From assembly GCF_018861705.1 (NCBI RefSeq), contig NZ_JAHLEC010000013.1, positions 1 through 57,578 of the forward strand: a DNA stretch of 57,578 bases, read 5' to 3'. The position numbers and the translations under genes are program-made. Under the pieces are notes generated by a model that saw nothing but the letters and a program-made list of their open reading frames with translations, did not search any database and was not told where the DNA came from. The DNA is from Clostridium psychrophilum. GTDB lineage: Bacteria > Bacillota > Clostridia > Clostridiales > Clostridiaceae. Position 1 is the first letter of the stretch. The number at the start of each line of letters is the position of its first letter. Shown piece by piece: positions 1-8,308 of the stretch.

Positions 1-128
1 TAAATATTAAATTTAGAAATGAATAAAAATAAACATTAACATTAATAAAGATAAGTAAGAAATCATTCGTATTATTTAAAGAAGGTTTCTTATCAAACTT
101 ATAATTAGATTATACAAGGAGGATTAAT

Positions 129-1157
129 ATGAACACAAATGTTAATATCGACTGGAGCAAATTAGGTTTTGCTTATTCGAAAACAGATCTACGTTATATT
201 TCAATATGGGAAAATGGTAAATGGGATGACGGAAAACTAATTGAAGACAACAATCTTTCTATAAGTGAAGCTTCTACATCACTCCATTACGGTCAACAAT
301 GTTTTGAGGGTTTAAAAGCTTATCGCACAAAAGACGGTAGCATTCAATTATTTAGACCTACTGAAAATGCAAAGCGTTTGAAGAACAGTTGCTCACGTGT
401 TCTAATACCTGAGATTTCAACTGAAAAATTTATTGATGCATGTTTGCAAGTTGTTAAAGCAAATGAAGCTTATGTTGCACCATACGGAACTGGGGCAACA
501 CTTTATCTAAGACCTTATGTAATAGGTATTGGGGACAACCTTGGAGTAGGTCCAGCTCCTAAATTTTTATTTGGCGTATTCTGCTGCCCTGTAGGTGCTT
601 ATTTTAAAGCAGGATTATCACCTGTAAACTTTCTGACATCAGATAAATATGATAGGGCTGCACCATTTGGTACTGGCGACGTAAAGGTTGGAGGAAACTA
701 TGCCGCAAGTCTTCTTGCTCATGAACACGCTGCATCAAAAGGTTTTGCAGACTGTATATATCTTGATCCTGCAACTCACACTAAAATTGAAGAAGTTGGT
801 GCCGCAAACTTTTTTGGTATTACAAAGAATAATGTATTTGTAACTCCAAAGTCACCATCAATACTTCCTAGTATAACTAAAAAATCATTAATTTATATTG
901 CAAAAGAGTATTTAAAAATGGAAGTAAAAGAAAGGGATGTTCCAATAGATAATCTTTCTGATTTTAAAGAAACTGGTGCATGTGGAACTGCTGCTGTAAT
1001 TACACCCATTGGTGGCATTGAGCATAAGGGTAAACTTCATGTTTTCTACAGTGAAACAGAAGTAGGACCAGTTACTAAAAAACTTTATGACACTCTTTAC
1101 GGAATTCAATTTGGTGATGTTAAAGCACCAGAAGGTTGGATTGTAAAAGTAAAATAA
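129..1157 (+). CDS. ilvE: Branched-chain amino acid aminotransferase
   Basis: PLP-dependent fold-IV aminotransferase (342 aa, usual length) that interconverts leucine, isoleucine and valine with their 2-oxo acids using glutamate/2-oxoglutarate in the cytosol. The Schiff-base lysine is K186 in [12 protein letters not shown]. The signature [11 protein letters not shown] and the late [15 protein letters not shown] phosphate-binding segment are present. The start is supported by an AGGAGG ribosome binding site 5-6 bases upstream. It is monocistronic: no gene precedes it within the window and a strong hairpin follows. No T-box or other leader is visible in the 128 bases upstream, although the window cuts this region. 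Confidence 0.95.
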   Translation: MNTNVNIDWSKLGFAYSKTDLRYISIWENGKWDDGKLIEDNNLSISEASTSLHYGQQCFEGLKAYRTKDGSIQLFRPTENAKRLKNSCSRVLIPEISTEKFIDACLQVVKANEAYVAPYGTGATLYLRPYVIGIGDNLGVGPAPKFLFGVFCCPVGAYFKAGLSPVNFLTSDKYDRAAPFGTGDVKVGGNYAASLLAHEHAASKGFADCIYLDPATHTKIEEVGAANFFGITKNNVFVTPKSPSILPSITKKSLIYIAKEYLKMEVKERDVPIDNLSDFKETGACGTAAVITPIGGIEHKGKLHVFYSETEVGPVTKKLYDTLYGIQFGDVKAPEGWIVKVK

Positions 1158-1197
1158 ATTAGGTTGTGAAAATAATTTTAAATTTAGATATAACAAA

Positions 1198-1231
1198 AAC
1201 AGCTCTGAGACTTACGTTTCGGAGCTGTTTT
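1198..1231. terminator. Bidirectional rho-independent terminator
   Basis: A 14-bp stem (with two G-T wobbles) and a TTAC loop lie between the converging ilvE and glucan phosphorylase genes. Runs of T follow on the plus strand and of A precede it, so it can stop transcription from both sides. Confidence 0.85.
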
Positions 1232-1237
1232 TATGTT

Positions 1238-2857
1238 CTACTTTATATACATTTTATTATAATATTCATTAAGCATTCTCTCAACTGAAAACTCGTGACT
1301 TGTAGTTTTAATGCTTTGCTTCATCATTTCTACCCACTTTTGTCTATCATCATAATAAGTAGTAATTACTCGGTTTATTAAAGTATCATATAGAGCCTGC
1401 GTATCATGTTTGTCTAATTCAGTTTCCGATAAATCATCAAGACCTACCCCATCGCCAAACTGCCACCCATTTACATCATCAATACAAGCCTCTGGCCACC
1501 ATCCATCTAAAGTTGAGCAGTTCAGTACACCATTCATTGCTGCCTTCATACCTGAAGTTCCACTAGCCTCTAGCGGCCTTCTAGGGTTATTTAACCAGAT
1601 GTCCGAGCCTCTAGTTAACATTCTTCCTATATTCATATCATAATTTTCGAGAAATACTACACTATTTGGATACTTCCTCATCATTCTTATAAGTTTTGCT
1701 ACTATTTCTTTCCCTGCATCATCAAGAGGGTGAGCTTTACCCGAGAATACAATTTGAACTTTTCCACTTTTAAGTAGGGGTGAAATAATATCTTCACTCG
1801 TAAATATTAGATCACTTCTTTTATATGCTGCAGCTCTCCTTGAGAATCCTATAAGTAATTTGTCAGATGAAAGCTTGGTTCCTGTTCTTTCTCTAATAAA
1901 CTCTATTAGTTCCTTCTTTACAGTTATGTGAGTTCCCCATAGATCACCATTATTCTCGTAAGCCTTAGTAATACGTTCATCAACCCAAGTTGGTTTATGA
2001 ATTCCATTGGTTATACCAATAATCTCAGCTCTCCCAGCAACTGTTTTCCACATTTTATTTGCCGTTTTCATATGGAGTTGTGCTACGGCATTAGCCTTTC
2101 TTGAAAGCCTAAGTCCTGCTATCGTCATGTTAAATGGCTCTCCACCAATTCTAATCATTTGCTGCCTATTTAGTCCATTAAATGCTCCCATATACTGTAA
2201 TTTATCAATGTCATGAGATTCATTACCTTCAACTATTGGAGTATGAGTTGTAAATACTACTTCATCCCGAGTTTTATTCCAAGACTGCTCAAAACTATAA
2301 CCTGATTGCATTTTCTCTTTAATAAGTTCAGTTGCGGCAAGAGCTGCATGTCCTTCATTAAAATGATATACGTCTATTGGAATATTTAAAGCCCTCAAAG
2401 CCTTTACTCCTCCAATGCCTAATACTATTTCCTGGGCAATTCTTTCCTCTCCAAACCAACCATACAATTGACCTGTTATCCAGTTATCACTATTTTCAGG
2501 TATGTCAGTATCTAAAAGATATAATGGGTTATTCCCAAATTCGTCTAGTTCCCAAACCTTACATACTACATCTATATTTCTAATTTTAACAGTAACTTTT
2601 ATCCCTGTGTCTTTTAAAAAATCATAACTGTAATTATGATATGTATCATATACTTGTCCATTCTTATCTATAAATTGATCAGTATATCCTTGTTTCCACT
2701 TAAGCCCTATTCCTACGAGTGGTAAGTTTAAATCCTTAGCTCCTTTTAAATGATCACCTGCAAGTATTCCAAGCCCACCCGCATAAGTCTTAAAATCTGA
2801 TTGTAATCCATACTCCATACAAAAATAAGCAACTTTTGGAAGATTATTAATATCCAA
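1238..2857 (-). CDS. glgP: Alpha-glucan phosphorylase, short clostridial form
   Basis: Glycosyltransferase family 35 enzyme that releases glucose-1-phosphate from glycogen or maltodextrin in the cytosol. It shows the N-terminal YAGGLGILAGDHLKGAKDL segment, FTTHTPIVEGNE, and the PLP-lysine motif SGTSGMKAAMNG near residue 440-450. At 539 aa it belongs to the short alpha-glucan phosphorylase group, not the ~800-aa glycogen phosphorylases. The start chosen is a TTG at 2857, preceded by an AGGAGGGG box 5 bases upstream. An ATG 48 bases further up would place the box inside the gene and lacks its own. No glycogen synthesis genes are nearby, so it is probably expressed alone. Confidence 0.88.
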   Translation of the reverse strand: MDINNLPKVAYFCMEYGLQSDFKTYAGGLGILAGDHLKGAKDLNLPLVGIGLKWKQGYTDQFIDKNGQVYDTYHNYSYDFLKDTGIKVTVKIRNIDVVCKVWELDEFGNNPLYLLDTDIPENSDNWITGQLYGWFGEERIAQEIVLGIGGVKALRALNIPIDVYHFNEGHAALAATELIKEKMQSGYSFEQSWNKTRDEVVFTTHTPIVEGNESHDIDKLQYMGAFNGLNRQQMIRIGGEPFNMTIAGLRLSRKANAVAQLHMKTANKMWKTVAGRAEIIGITNGIHKPTWVDERITKAYENNGDLWGTHITVKKELIEFIRERTGTKLSSDKLLIGFSRRAAAYKRSDLIFTSEDIISPLLKSGKVQIVFSGKAHPLDDAGKEIVAKLIRMMRKYPNSVVFLENYDMNIGRMLTRGSDIWLNNPRRPLEASGTSGMKAAMNGVLNCSTLDGWWPEACIDDVNGWQFGDGVGLDDLSETELDKHDTQALYDTLINRVITTYYDDRQKWVEMMKQSIKTTSHEFSVERMLNEYYNKMYIK

Positions 2858-2993
2858 TATGTCCCCTCCTATATTCTTTTTTAATATAAAACAATTGTAT
2901 ATCAATACAATTTTTCACGTTTATTACAAATTTATCTTTTATAGTTATTATACATAATTTTCTAGAAAAAAACATCACTTTACATAAAAAAAA

Positions 2994-3036
2994 TACTAAT
3001 AGCAAGCATTCACTAAAAAAACGCTTGCTATTAGTA
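2994..3036 (-). terminator. Terminator of the Ehr-like operon
   Basis: A perfect 14-bp inverted repeat (TACTAATAGCAAGC and complement) has a 15-base loop and, read on the minus strand, is followed by eight T. It lies 33 bases after the last gene of the six-gene operon. Confidence 0.85.
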
Positions 3037-3068
3037 CCAAAATCATTTATTTGAAAGTTAATTACCTT

Positions 3069-3791
3069 TTAAATTTTGTCCATTATTTTTAAAAGTCCAA
3101 AAATAATGGCCTGTGGTGAAGGAGGGCATCCTGGAATTATCAAATCTACAGGTAAAATATCTTTTAACACTCCATAAACTCCGTCACCATCTTTAAACAT
3201 TCCGCCATTATATGCACAGCTTCCAACAGCAATAACTATTTTAGGATCAGCCATTGCATTGTAGGTCTTTTCTAATGCTTCTTTCATGTTTATAGTAACA
3301 ACGCCAGTCACCACTAGTCCATCTGCATGTCTAGGAGATGGTGATACATTAATTCCAAATCTTGAAATATCATAAAAAGTGTTTGAAATTGCATTAAGTT
3401 CCGACATACATGCATTACAAGATCCAGTATCTACAACTCTTAGTACAAGTGATCTCTTAAAGGTTTTATATATTTTTTCCCTAAGTTTATCACCTGCAAG
3501 TTGAAGCTGCGCCATTTTATACTCAGATGTCATCTTAAGTACAGCACTCGGACAAATATCAACGCAATTTCTACAATACAAACATTTTTTATTATCTATA
3601 GTTACTAAATGTTCACCATTTTTAATAGTATTAATCTTTATAGCATTTACAACACATACACTTTCACATTTACCACAATTATTACATGAATTCTCTTTAG
3701 CAACTACTTTTCCATAAGAGAATTCATTGTCTTTTAGGGGCTCCTTTATTGTTTCCGTTCCATATTTTATTCTATCAAATATATTATTCAT
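3069..3791 (-). CDS. Ferredoxin/NuoB-like fused subunit of Ehr-type complex
   Basis: A fusion of two subunits that are separate in Hyf and Hyc. Residues 30-85 are a two-cluster 4Fe-4S ferredoxin domain (C36, C39, C42, C46 and C70, C73, C76, C80), equivalent to HyfH/HycF/NuoI. Residues 110-240 match the HyfI/HycG/NuoB small subunit, with C125, C128, C192 and C222 (SCNAC, GSCAY, PGCPP) that bind the proximal N2-type cluster. It is therefore predicted to carry electrons through three 4Fe-4S clusters on the cytosolic arm. It is the last gene of the operon, 11 bases after the large-subunit homologue. All cluster cysteines are intact, unlike those of its partner. Confidence 0.85.
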   Translation of the reverse strand: MNNIFDRIKYGTETIKEPLKDNEFSYGKVVAKENSCNNCGKCESVCVVNAIKINTIKNGEHLVTIDNKKCLYCRNCVDICPSAVLKMTSEYKMAQLQLAGDKLREKIYKTFKRSLVLRVVDTGSCNACMSELNAISNTFYDISRFGINVSPSPRHADGLVVTGVVTINMKEALEKTYNAMADPKIVIAVGSCAYNGGMFKDGDGVYGVLKDILPVDLIIPGCPPSPQAIIFGLLKIMDKI

Positions 3792-3802
3792 TTTAATACT
3801 CC

Positions 3803-5260
3803 CTACCTATCGTTCTCAGAATACGACATATTAAAGCTTTTATTAATAAGCGGAAAATCTGGAATTATCTCTCCAAGAACTGCTTCACTAAGACCTGTCC
3901 AATTAGTAAATGAAGGTGTTTTAAAATAAATTCTATCAAATTTATTGTTTTCTCCTGTTAAGCCATAGACTACTAGTTCTCCCTTTACTGTTTCAACTGA
4001 AGCTATCGCCTCTAACCCCTCTTTTAAACAAACTTCTTTTTTATCCCTATTGATATCAGTCTTTATATACGTCAGTGAATTCTCTATAAAATTAAAAGCA
4101 TCCTTAAGCTCGCGAGCTTTTAATTTATATCTTTCAAATACTCCACCTTTTATTTCTGTATTTATATCTTTTTTTATTTTCCCATATATCTCATATGGAA
4201 ATTTCACTCTAACATCATACTTTAAATTACATGCCCTTGCTACAACACCTGTCATACATAACTTTTTAGCCATATCGCGACTTACCATTCCTGAATCTTC
4301 TACCCTATCTAAAAATGAAACTGAATTCATACTCATTTTAATTATGCTAATAACCCGAGATTTAAGGCTTTTTAGTGTCTCTAAAATATCTTTTCTTTTT
4401 TCTTCATTAAAATCTATATTTATTCCAAGTGGGACTATTACATTTCGCATATACCTACTTCCACTTACTCTTTCACATAGCTGATGTATAATTTCCGAGA
4501 AATAACCAAATTTTTTAGCTACATAACTATAGCCTATATCATTCCCTACCCCACCTAAATCATCCATATAATTATACATTCGCTCAAGTTCTAAAAGAAC
4601 AACTCTAAACGCCTTAATCTCGACGCTAACTTCGACTTTTAAAAGTTTTTCTACAAGAATAGCATATACTTCCCCATAAGCAACGCTCGATTCTCCTGAC
4701 ACTCGTTCAAACATAAGATTTAATATATTTGCATCTATATCAGTGCATTGCTTTTCAATTCCCCTATATTTATACCTAAGCCTTATCTCAAGGTTTTCTA
4801 TTGGTTCACCCATAACACTAAATCTAAAATGTCCAGGTTCAATTATTCCTGCATGTACAGGTCCCACTGCAACTTGGTATGCACCAGTACCTGAAACTTT
4901 TTTAACCTTATAATCATAATCATTATTAATTTCTCTTTGAAACAATTTGCTTTGATAAATTATATTACTAAGATCAATTGGTTTATCTTTTGTAACATAA
5001 CTACATATAACATAATATCCTTGCTTACTATTTGAAAACACGCAATTTATTGTAGTTTCATTTTCTCCCAGTAAAGTTTCTTTTCCTACAACAGAAAATT
5101 CACAAATATAATTAAATTTATACAAATCAACACAAATAAGCGCAATCTTCCTAATTTGGTCTTTTTTTATTCTAACGTATAACTCGTTATTATTTTTAAC
5201 TTCATATCTTAAATCAAAATTCAATTCCTGTAGACTGTTTATAGTATCTTCTATTTTCAT
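3803..5260 (-). CDS. HyfG/NuoCD-like large subunit lacking NiFe-site cysteines
   Basis: Residues 1-125 resemble the 30-kDa NuoC-type domain and residues 130-485 the NuoD/hydrogenase large-subunit domain (GPVHAGIIEPGHFRF, MGEPIENLEIRLRYKYRGIE). In group 4 hydrogenases the first metal motif is RVCGIC and the last is DPCYSCTDR. Here the aligned segments are RVSGES (residues 186-191) and NMSYSENDR (477-485), so all four nickel-iron ligands are Ser or Glu. There is no C-terminal extension for protease maturation. The protein cannot bind a NiFe centre in the usual way. This fits the described energy-converting-hydrogenase-related (Ehr) complexes, which lie between group 4 hydrogenases and complex I. 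The true substrate is unknown. Confidence 0.85.
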   Translation of the reverse strand: MKIEDTINSLQELNFDLRYEVKNNNELYVRIKKDQIRKIALICVDLYKFNYICEFSVVGKETLLGENETTINCVFSNSKQGYYVICSYVTKDKPIDLSNIIYQSKLFQREINNDYDYKVKKVSGTGAYQVAVGPVHAGIIEPGHFRFSVMGEPIENLEIRLRYKYRGIEKQCTDIDANILNLMFERVSGESSVAYGEVYAILVEKLLKVEVSVEIKAFRVVLLELERMYNYMDDLGGVGNDIGYSYVAKKFGYFSEIIHQLCERVSGSRYMRNVIVPLGINIDFNEEKRKDILETLKSLKSRVISIIKMSMNSVSFLDRVEDSGMVSRDMAKKLCMTGVVARACNLKYDVRVKFPYEIYGKIKKDINTEIKGGVFERYKLKARELKDAFNFIENSLTYIKTDINRDKKEVCLKEGLEAIASVETVKGELVVYGLTGENNKFDRIYFKTPSFTNWTGLSEAVLGEIIPDFPLINKSFNMSYSENDR

Positions 5261-5271
5261 ATTTTCACTTC

Positions 5272-6732
5272 CTAATCACAAATAATTGAAACAGCATTAT
5301 TTATCATATTTGACAAATAACCATTCATGCATAAACTTATTACTATAATTGAAACAAAACATAAAACAAGTGGTAATGTATTTTCTTTATCCTCTACCAT
5401 CTTAACATATTTAACGCCAGGTTCAGTATTGAAAACTATCTTAATAAATACCCGTAAAAACCCCGAAAAAACTAATAATAAACATAAAGTATATACCGCA
5501 GTTACAACATAATTTCCAGTTTCAACAGTTCCTACAATTATATAAAACTCACTGAAAAAAGCTGGGAATGGAGGTGCACCTGTTATAATTAGCATTCCTA
5601 AGATAAGAAATACAGCATTTATAGGCATCGTTTTTATTAAGGAATTTATTTTATCTATACGTTTTGTCTTGTATACATTTAGTATATTACCTGCAGTTAA
5701 AAATAACATAGATTTCCCAAAAGCATGTACTAATGAATGAAGTATTGCACCAAAGACTGCAATTTTACTTCCAATTCCAAATCCTAATGCTATGATTCCC
5801 ATGTTCTCAACTGATGAAAATGCAAGTAATCTTTTATAATTAAGTTGTCTTAAAATACTAAATGATGAAATCACTAAGGATACACAGCCAAAAACAATAA
5901 ACAACCATTTTGTGTTTTGTAATCCTGGTATGTGTTTAGTTATAATGTAGAATCTTAAAATAACGTACAGTGCAAGGTTTAAAAGAACCCCTGACATCAT
6001 TGCACTAACAGGTGATGGTGCTTCACTATGAGCATCTGGAAGCCACGTATGCATAGGTGCGAGTCCTGCTTTAGTACCTAGTCCTACAAATATTAATGTA
6101 AAAGCTATTTTAATAGCATAAGTGCTTTGAGGATTTTGATTATTTACAAGATGGGACCATTTTAATATTTGGTCAGTATCTTGATTACTATAAGCATTAA
6201 CAAAAATAAGTATACCAATTAACCCAATACCTATTCCAATTGAACAAATGATAATATATTTCCAAGCAGATTCTAAGGAATTTTTATTAATGTTAAATCC
6301 AATTAGAAATGCAGTTGTAAGTGTTGTTCCTTCAAGGCCTATCCACATCGCTACAATATTATTAGTTAATGCGATAAACATCATAAAAAACACAAAAAAA
6401 TTAAATAAGAAATAATAAAATTTGCTTCTTCTAAGAGTAATTGTTTTCTCATTTACCTCACCTTGAATATAACTAAATGAGTAAATACTCACAATTAAAT
6501 TTATACTAGCTATAATTAAAAGCTGAATAATGCTTAAACTATCAATATAAAAGAATTCATTAAAATAACTAAGAGAATGACCTCCCGAAACAAGAGTAAT
6601 AATTTTGAGTGCAATACCTAAAACTAACACAGCTCCAAATATTGTAATAAATCCAGTAGTTTTCACGTTTTTAAAGATTAAAGGTGTTACTATTAAAATC
6701 AAGAACAAAATACCAAGTACTATAATATACAT
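5272..6732 (-). CDS. HyfF/NuoN-type antiporter-like membrane subunit
   Basis: Polytopic protein of 486 aa from the Mrp-antiporter/NuoLMN family. Conserved segments include WIGLEGTTLTTAFLIGFN, GTKAGLAPMHTWLPDAHSEAPSPVSAMMSG (residues about 220-250) and LAFSSVENMGIIALGFG, which contain the buried Lys/His/Glu residues used in ion translocation. It is predicted to pump protons or sodium ions across the cell membrane when driven by electron transfer in the peripheral arm. The RBS is GGTGA and the gene starts 11 bases after the HyfE-like gene. Together with the 591-aa subunit, the complex has two antiporter-like modules. Confidence 0.85.
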   Translation of the reverse strand: MYIIVLGILFLILIVTPLIFKNVKTTGFITIFGAVLVLGIALKIITLVSGGHSLSYFNEFFYIDSLSIIQLLIIASINLIVSIYSFSYIQGEVNEKTITLRRSKFYYFLFNFFVFFMMFIALTNNIVAMWIGLEGTTLTTAFLIGFNINKNSLESAWKYIIICSIGIGIGLIGILIFVNAYSNQDTDQILKWSHLVNNQNPQSTYAIKIAFTLIFVGLGTKAGLAPMHTWLPDAHSEAPSPVSAMMSGVLLNLALYVILRFYIITKHIPGLQNTKWLFIVFGCVSLVISSFSILRQLNYKRLLAFSSVENMGIIALGFGIGSKIAVFGAILHSLVHAFGKSMLFLTAGNILNVYKTKRIDKINSLIKTMPINAVFLILGMLIITGAPPFPAFFSEFYIIVGTVETGNYVVTAVYTLCLLLVFSGFLRVFIKIVFNTEPGVKYVKMVEDKENTLPLVLCFVSIIVISLCMNGYLSNMINNAVSIICD

Positions 6733-6743
6733 TATTTCACCAA

Positions 6744-7355
6744 CTATTCTTTTAGATTTTCAAAAAAGTCTGTATTTATTGAATCAAAAGTTCTATTAAT
6801 ATGGAAAATCATTATCCCCATAATAAGTGCAAGCATTAATGTTTCAAAAACTATACCTGCCTCAATTACAAGTGACATCTTAGATAATGAAGTTTCAAAG
6901 AGTACAATGCCATTTTCAAATATTAAGAATCCTATCATTTGTGTAATAGCTTTTTTTCTTGCTACCATAAGTAAAACACCTATAATGAATAGGGCAATCC
7001 CAGTCTTTAAAAAATTATCTTGACTCTTGTTTAAAAGACCAAAAGCTATCATTATCCCAAGTCCTGTTATAAGATAAGAAACAAACGCATTTACTATTAA
7101 TTCCATTTCTCTTTTTATTTTTAATTTTTTAACAGATTTATTAATTATTATCGGTATTATAATAACTTTAGTTACTATGGTTAAAATCCCTAATATGTAA
7201 TAATCCACCTTTCCTGTCTCATATCCAAGCTTTAAAACTATTAAACCTATAGCTGCAGATTGGAATATAAATCCTGCTGTGATTAATTTTATTCGTCTAA
7301 CTCCAGACATAAAAATGCTGGATATTAATATAATTGTAAGTAAGGCCTGTATCAT
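6744..7355 (-). CDS. HyfE-like membrane subunit (NuoK/MrpC-related)
   Basis: A 203-aa hydrophobic protein with about six membrane segments in the position and size of HyfE. The C-terminal half (FLIFENGIVLFETSLSKMSLVIEAGIVFETLMLALIMG) carries the acidic intramembrane residues typical of the NuoK-like fold. It is part of the membrane arm. The AAGGAG ribosome site and 11-base spacing from its neighbours support co-translation. Confidence 0.8.
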   Translation of the reverse strand: MIQALLTIILISSIFMSGVRRIKLITAGFIFQSAAIGLIVLKLGYETGKVDYYILGILTIVTKVIIIPIIINKSVKKLKIKREMELIVNAFVSYLITGLGIMIAFGLLNKSQDNFLKTGIALFIIGVLLMVARKKAITQMIGFLIFENGIVLFETSLSKMSLVIEAGIVFETLMLALIMGIMIFHINRTFDSINTDFFENLKE

Positions 7356-7366
7356 AATCTTTCTCC

Positions 7367-8296
7367 TTATAAAATATAGATTAAAGTAATTGCCACAATG
7401 CCTAGAGATATCATAGCTGGGAACAGTTCTGCTCCTCTAAAAAGCCTAGATTTTGCAAAAGTTGTCTCTATTATGGCAATTCCTAGTAAACAAAATAAAA
7501 GTTTAACTATAAAGCTCACAAGACCTATCATCAATGCTGAAATAGTAAATGTTGTGGCAATTCCAATAGGAATAAAACAATTAATTAAAACAATCAAATA
7601 TACGATTAACTTAATATATGAGGATAGTTCAACATATGCTAAATCGCTACCTGATAAATCCAAAATCATTGCCTCATGCATCATTGTAAGCTCTAAATGT
7701 GTTTCTGGATTATCAAAAGGTATTCTAGCATTTTCAGCAAGTATAGCAATTACAAAAGTTACCATAGCTATAAGATGTGCAGTATCATAGTGTAAAATTT
7801 CACTATTAATAAATGAAATATGAAAAATATTGAAATCATTAGTTTCAATATATAAAAAAATTATAAGAAAAAATATTATAGGTTCCGACATCATCGAAAT
7901 AAAAGATTCACGACTAGATCCCATTCCACCAAAAGTACTTGAACTATCTAGTCCAATTAATACAGTAAACATTTTTACTATTCCAAATGCGAACATAAGA
8001 ATAAACATGTCACCAATACTTTGTTTCATACTCGTATAAAAAACAGGAATAAAAAAAACTGTTGTTATAGTACTTGAGAGTATAACTATTGGACCAATAG
8101 ATGTTATAAACGAACCTCTATTTGATATTATTCTTCCTTTTTTTAATAATTTACTTAAATCATAATACGGTTGAAGAATAGATGATCCAATAGAGCCCCT
8201 AAGAGTAGTCTTCATCTTTTTCAAAACTCCTATAAATAATGGTGATAATACTACTATTAATAAACTCTGAATAAAATAAATTAAATAATATTTCAA
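7367..8296 (-). CDS. HyfC/HycD/NuoH-like membrane subunit
   Basis: A 309-aa membrane protein that anchors the peripheral arm to the membrane. NuoH-family features are RGSIGSSILQPYYDLSKLLKKG near the N-terminus, GLDSSSTFGGMGSSRES in the middle, and ARIPFDNPETHLELTMMHEAMILD around residue 190, an acidic loop facing the hydrogenase-like module. The start is TTG, with GGGAGG eight bases upstream; no nearby ATG fits. It sits between the HyfB- and HyfE-like genes, as in hyf operons. Confidence 0.87.
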   Translation of the reverse strand: MKYYLIYFIQSLLIVVLSPLFIGVLKKMKTTLRGSIGSSILQPYYDLSKLLKKGRIISNRGSFITSIGPIVILSSTITTVFFIPVFYTSMKQSIGDMFILMFAFGIVKMFTVLIGLDSSSTFGGMGSSRESFISMMSEPIIFFLIIFLYIETNDFNIFHISFINSEILHYDTAHLIAMVTFVIAILAENARIPFDNPETHLELTMMHEAMILDLSGSDLAYVELSSYIKLIVYLIVLINCFIPIGIATTFTISALMIGLVSFIVKLLFCLLGIAIIETTFAKSRLFRGAELFPAMISLGIVAITLIYIL

Positions 8297-8308
8297 ATGA
8301 TTTCCTCC

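Noticed and set aside
1-128. T-box or leader peptide for ilvE
   Set aside because: No T-box core, terminator or Leu/Ile/Val-rich peptide is visible, though the upstream part is outside the window.
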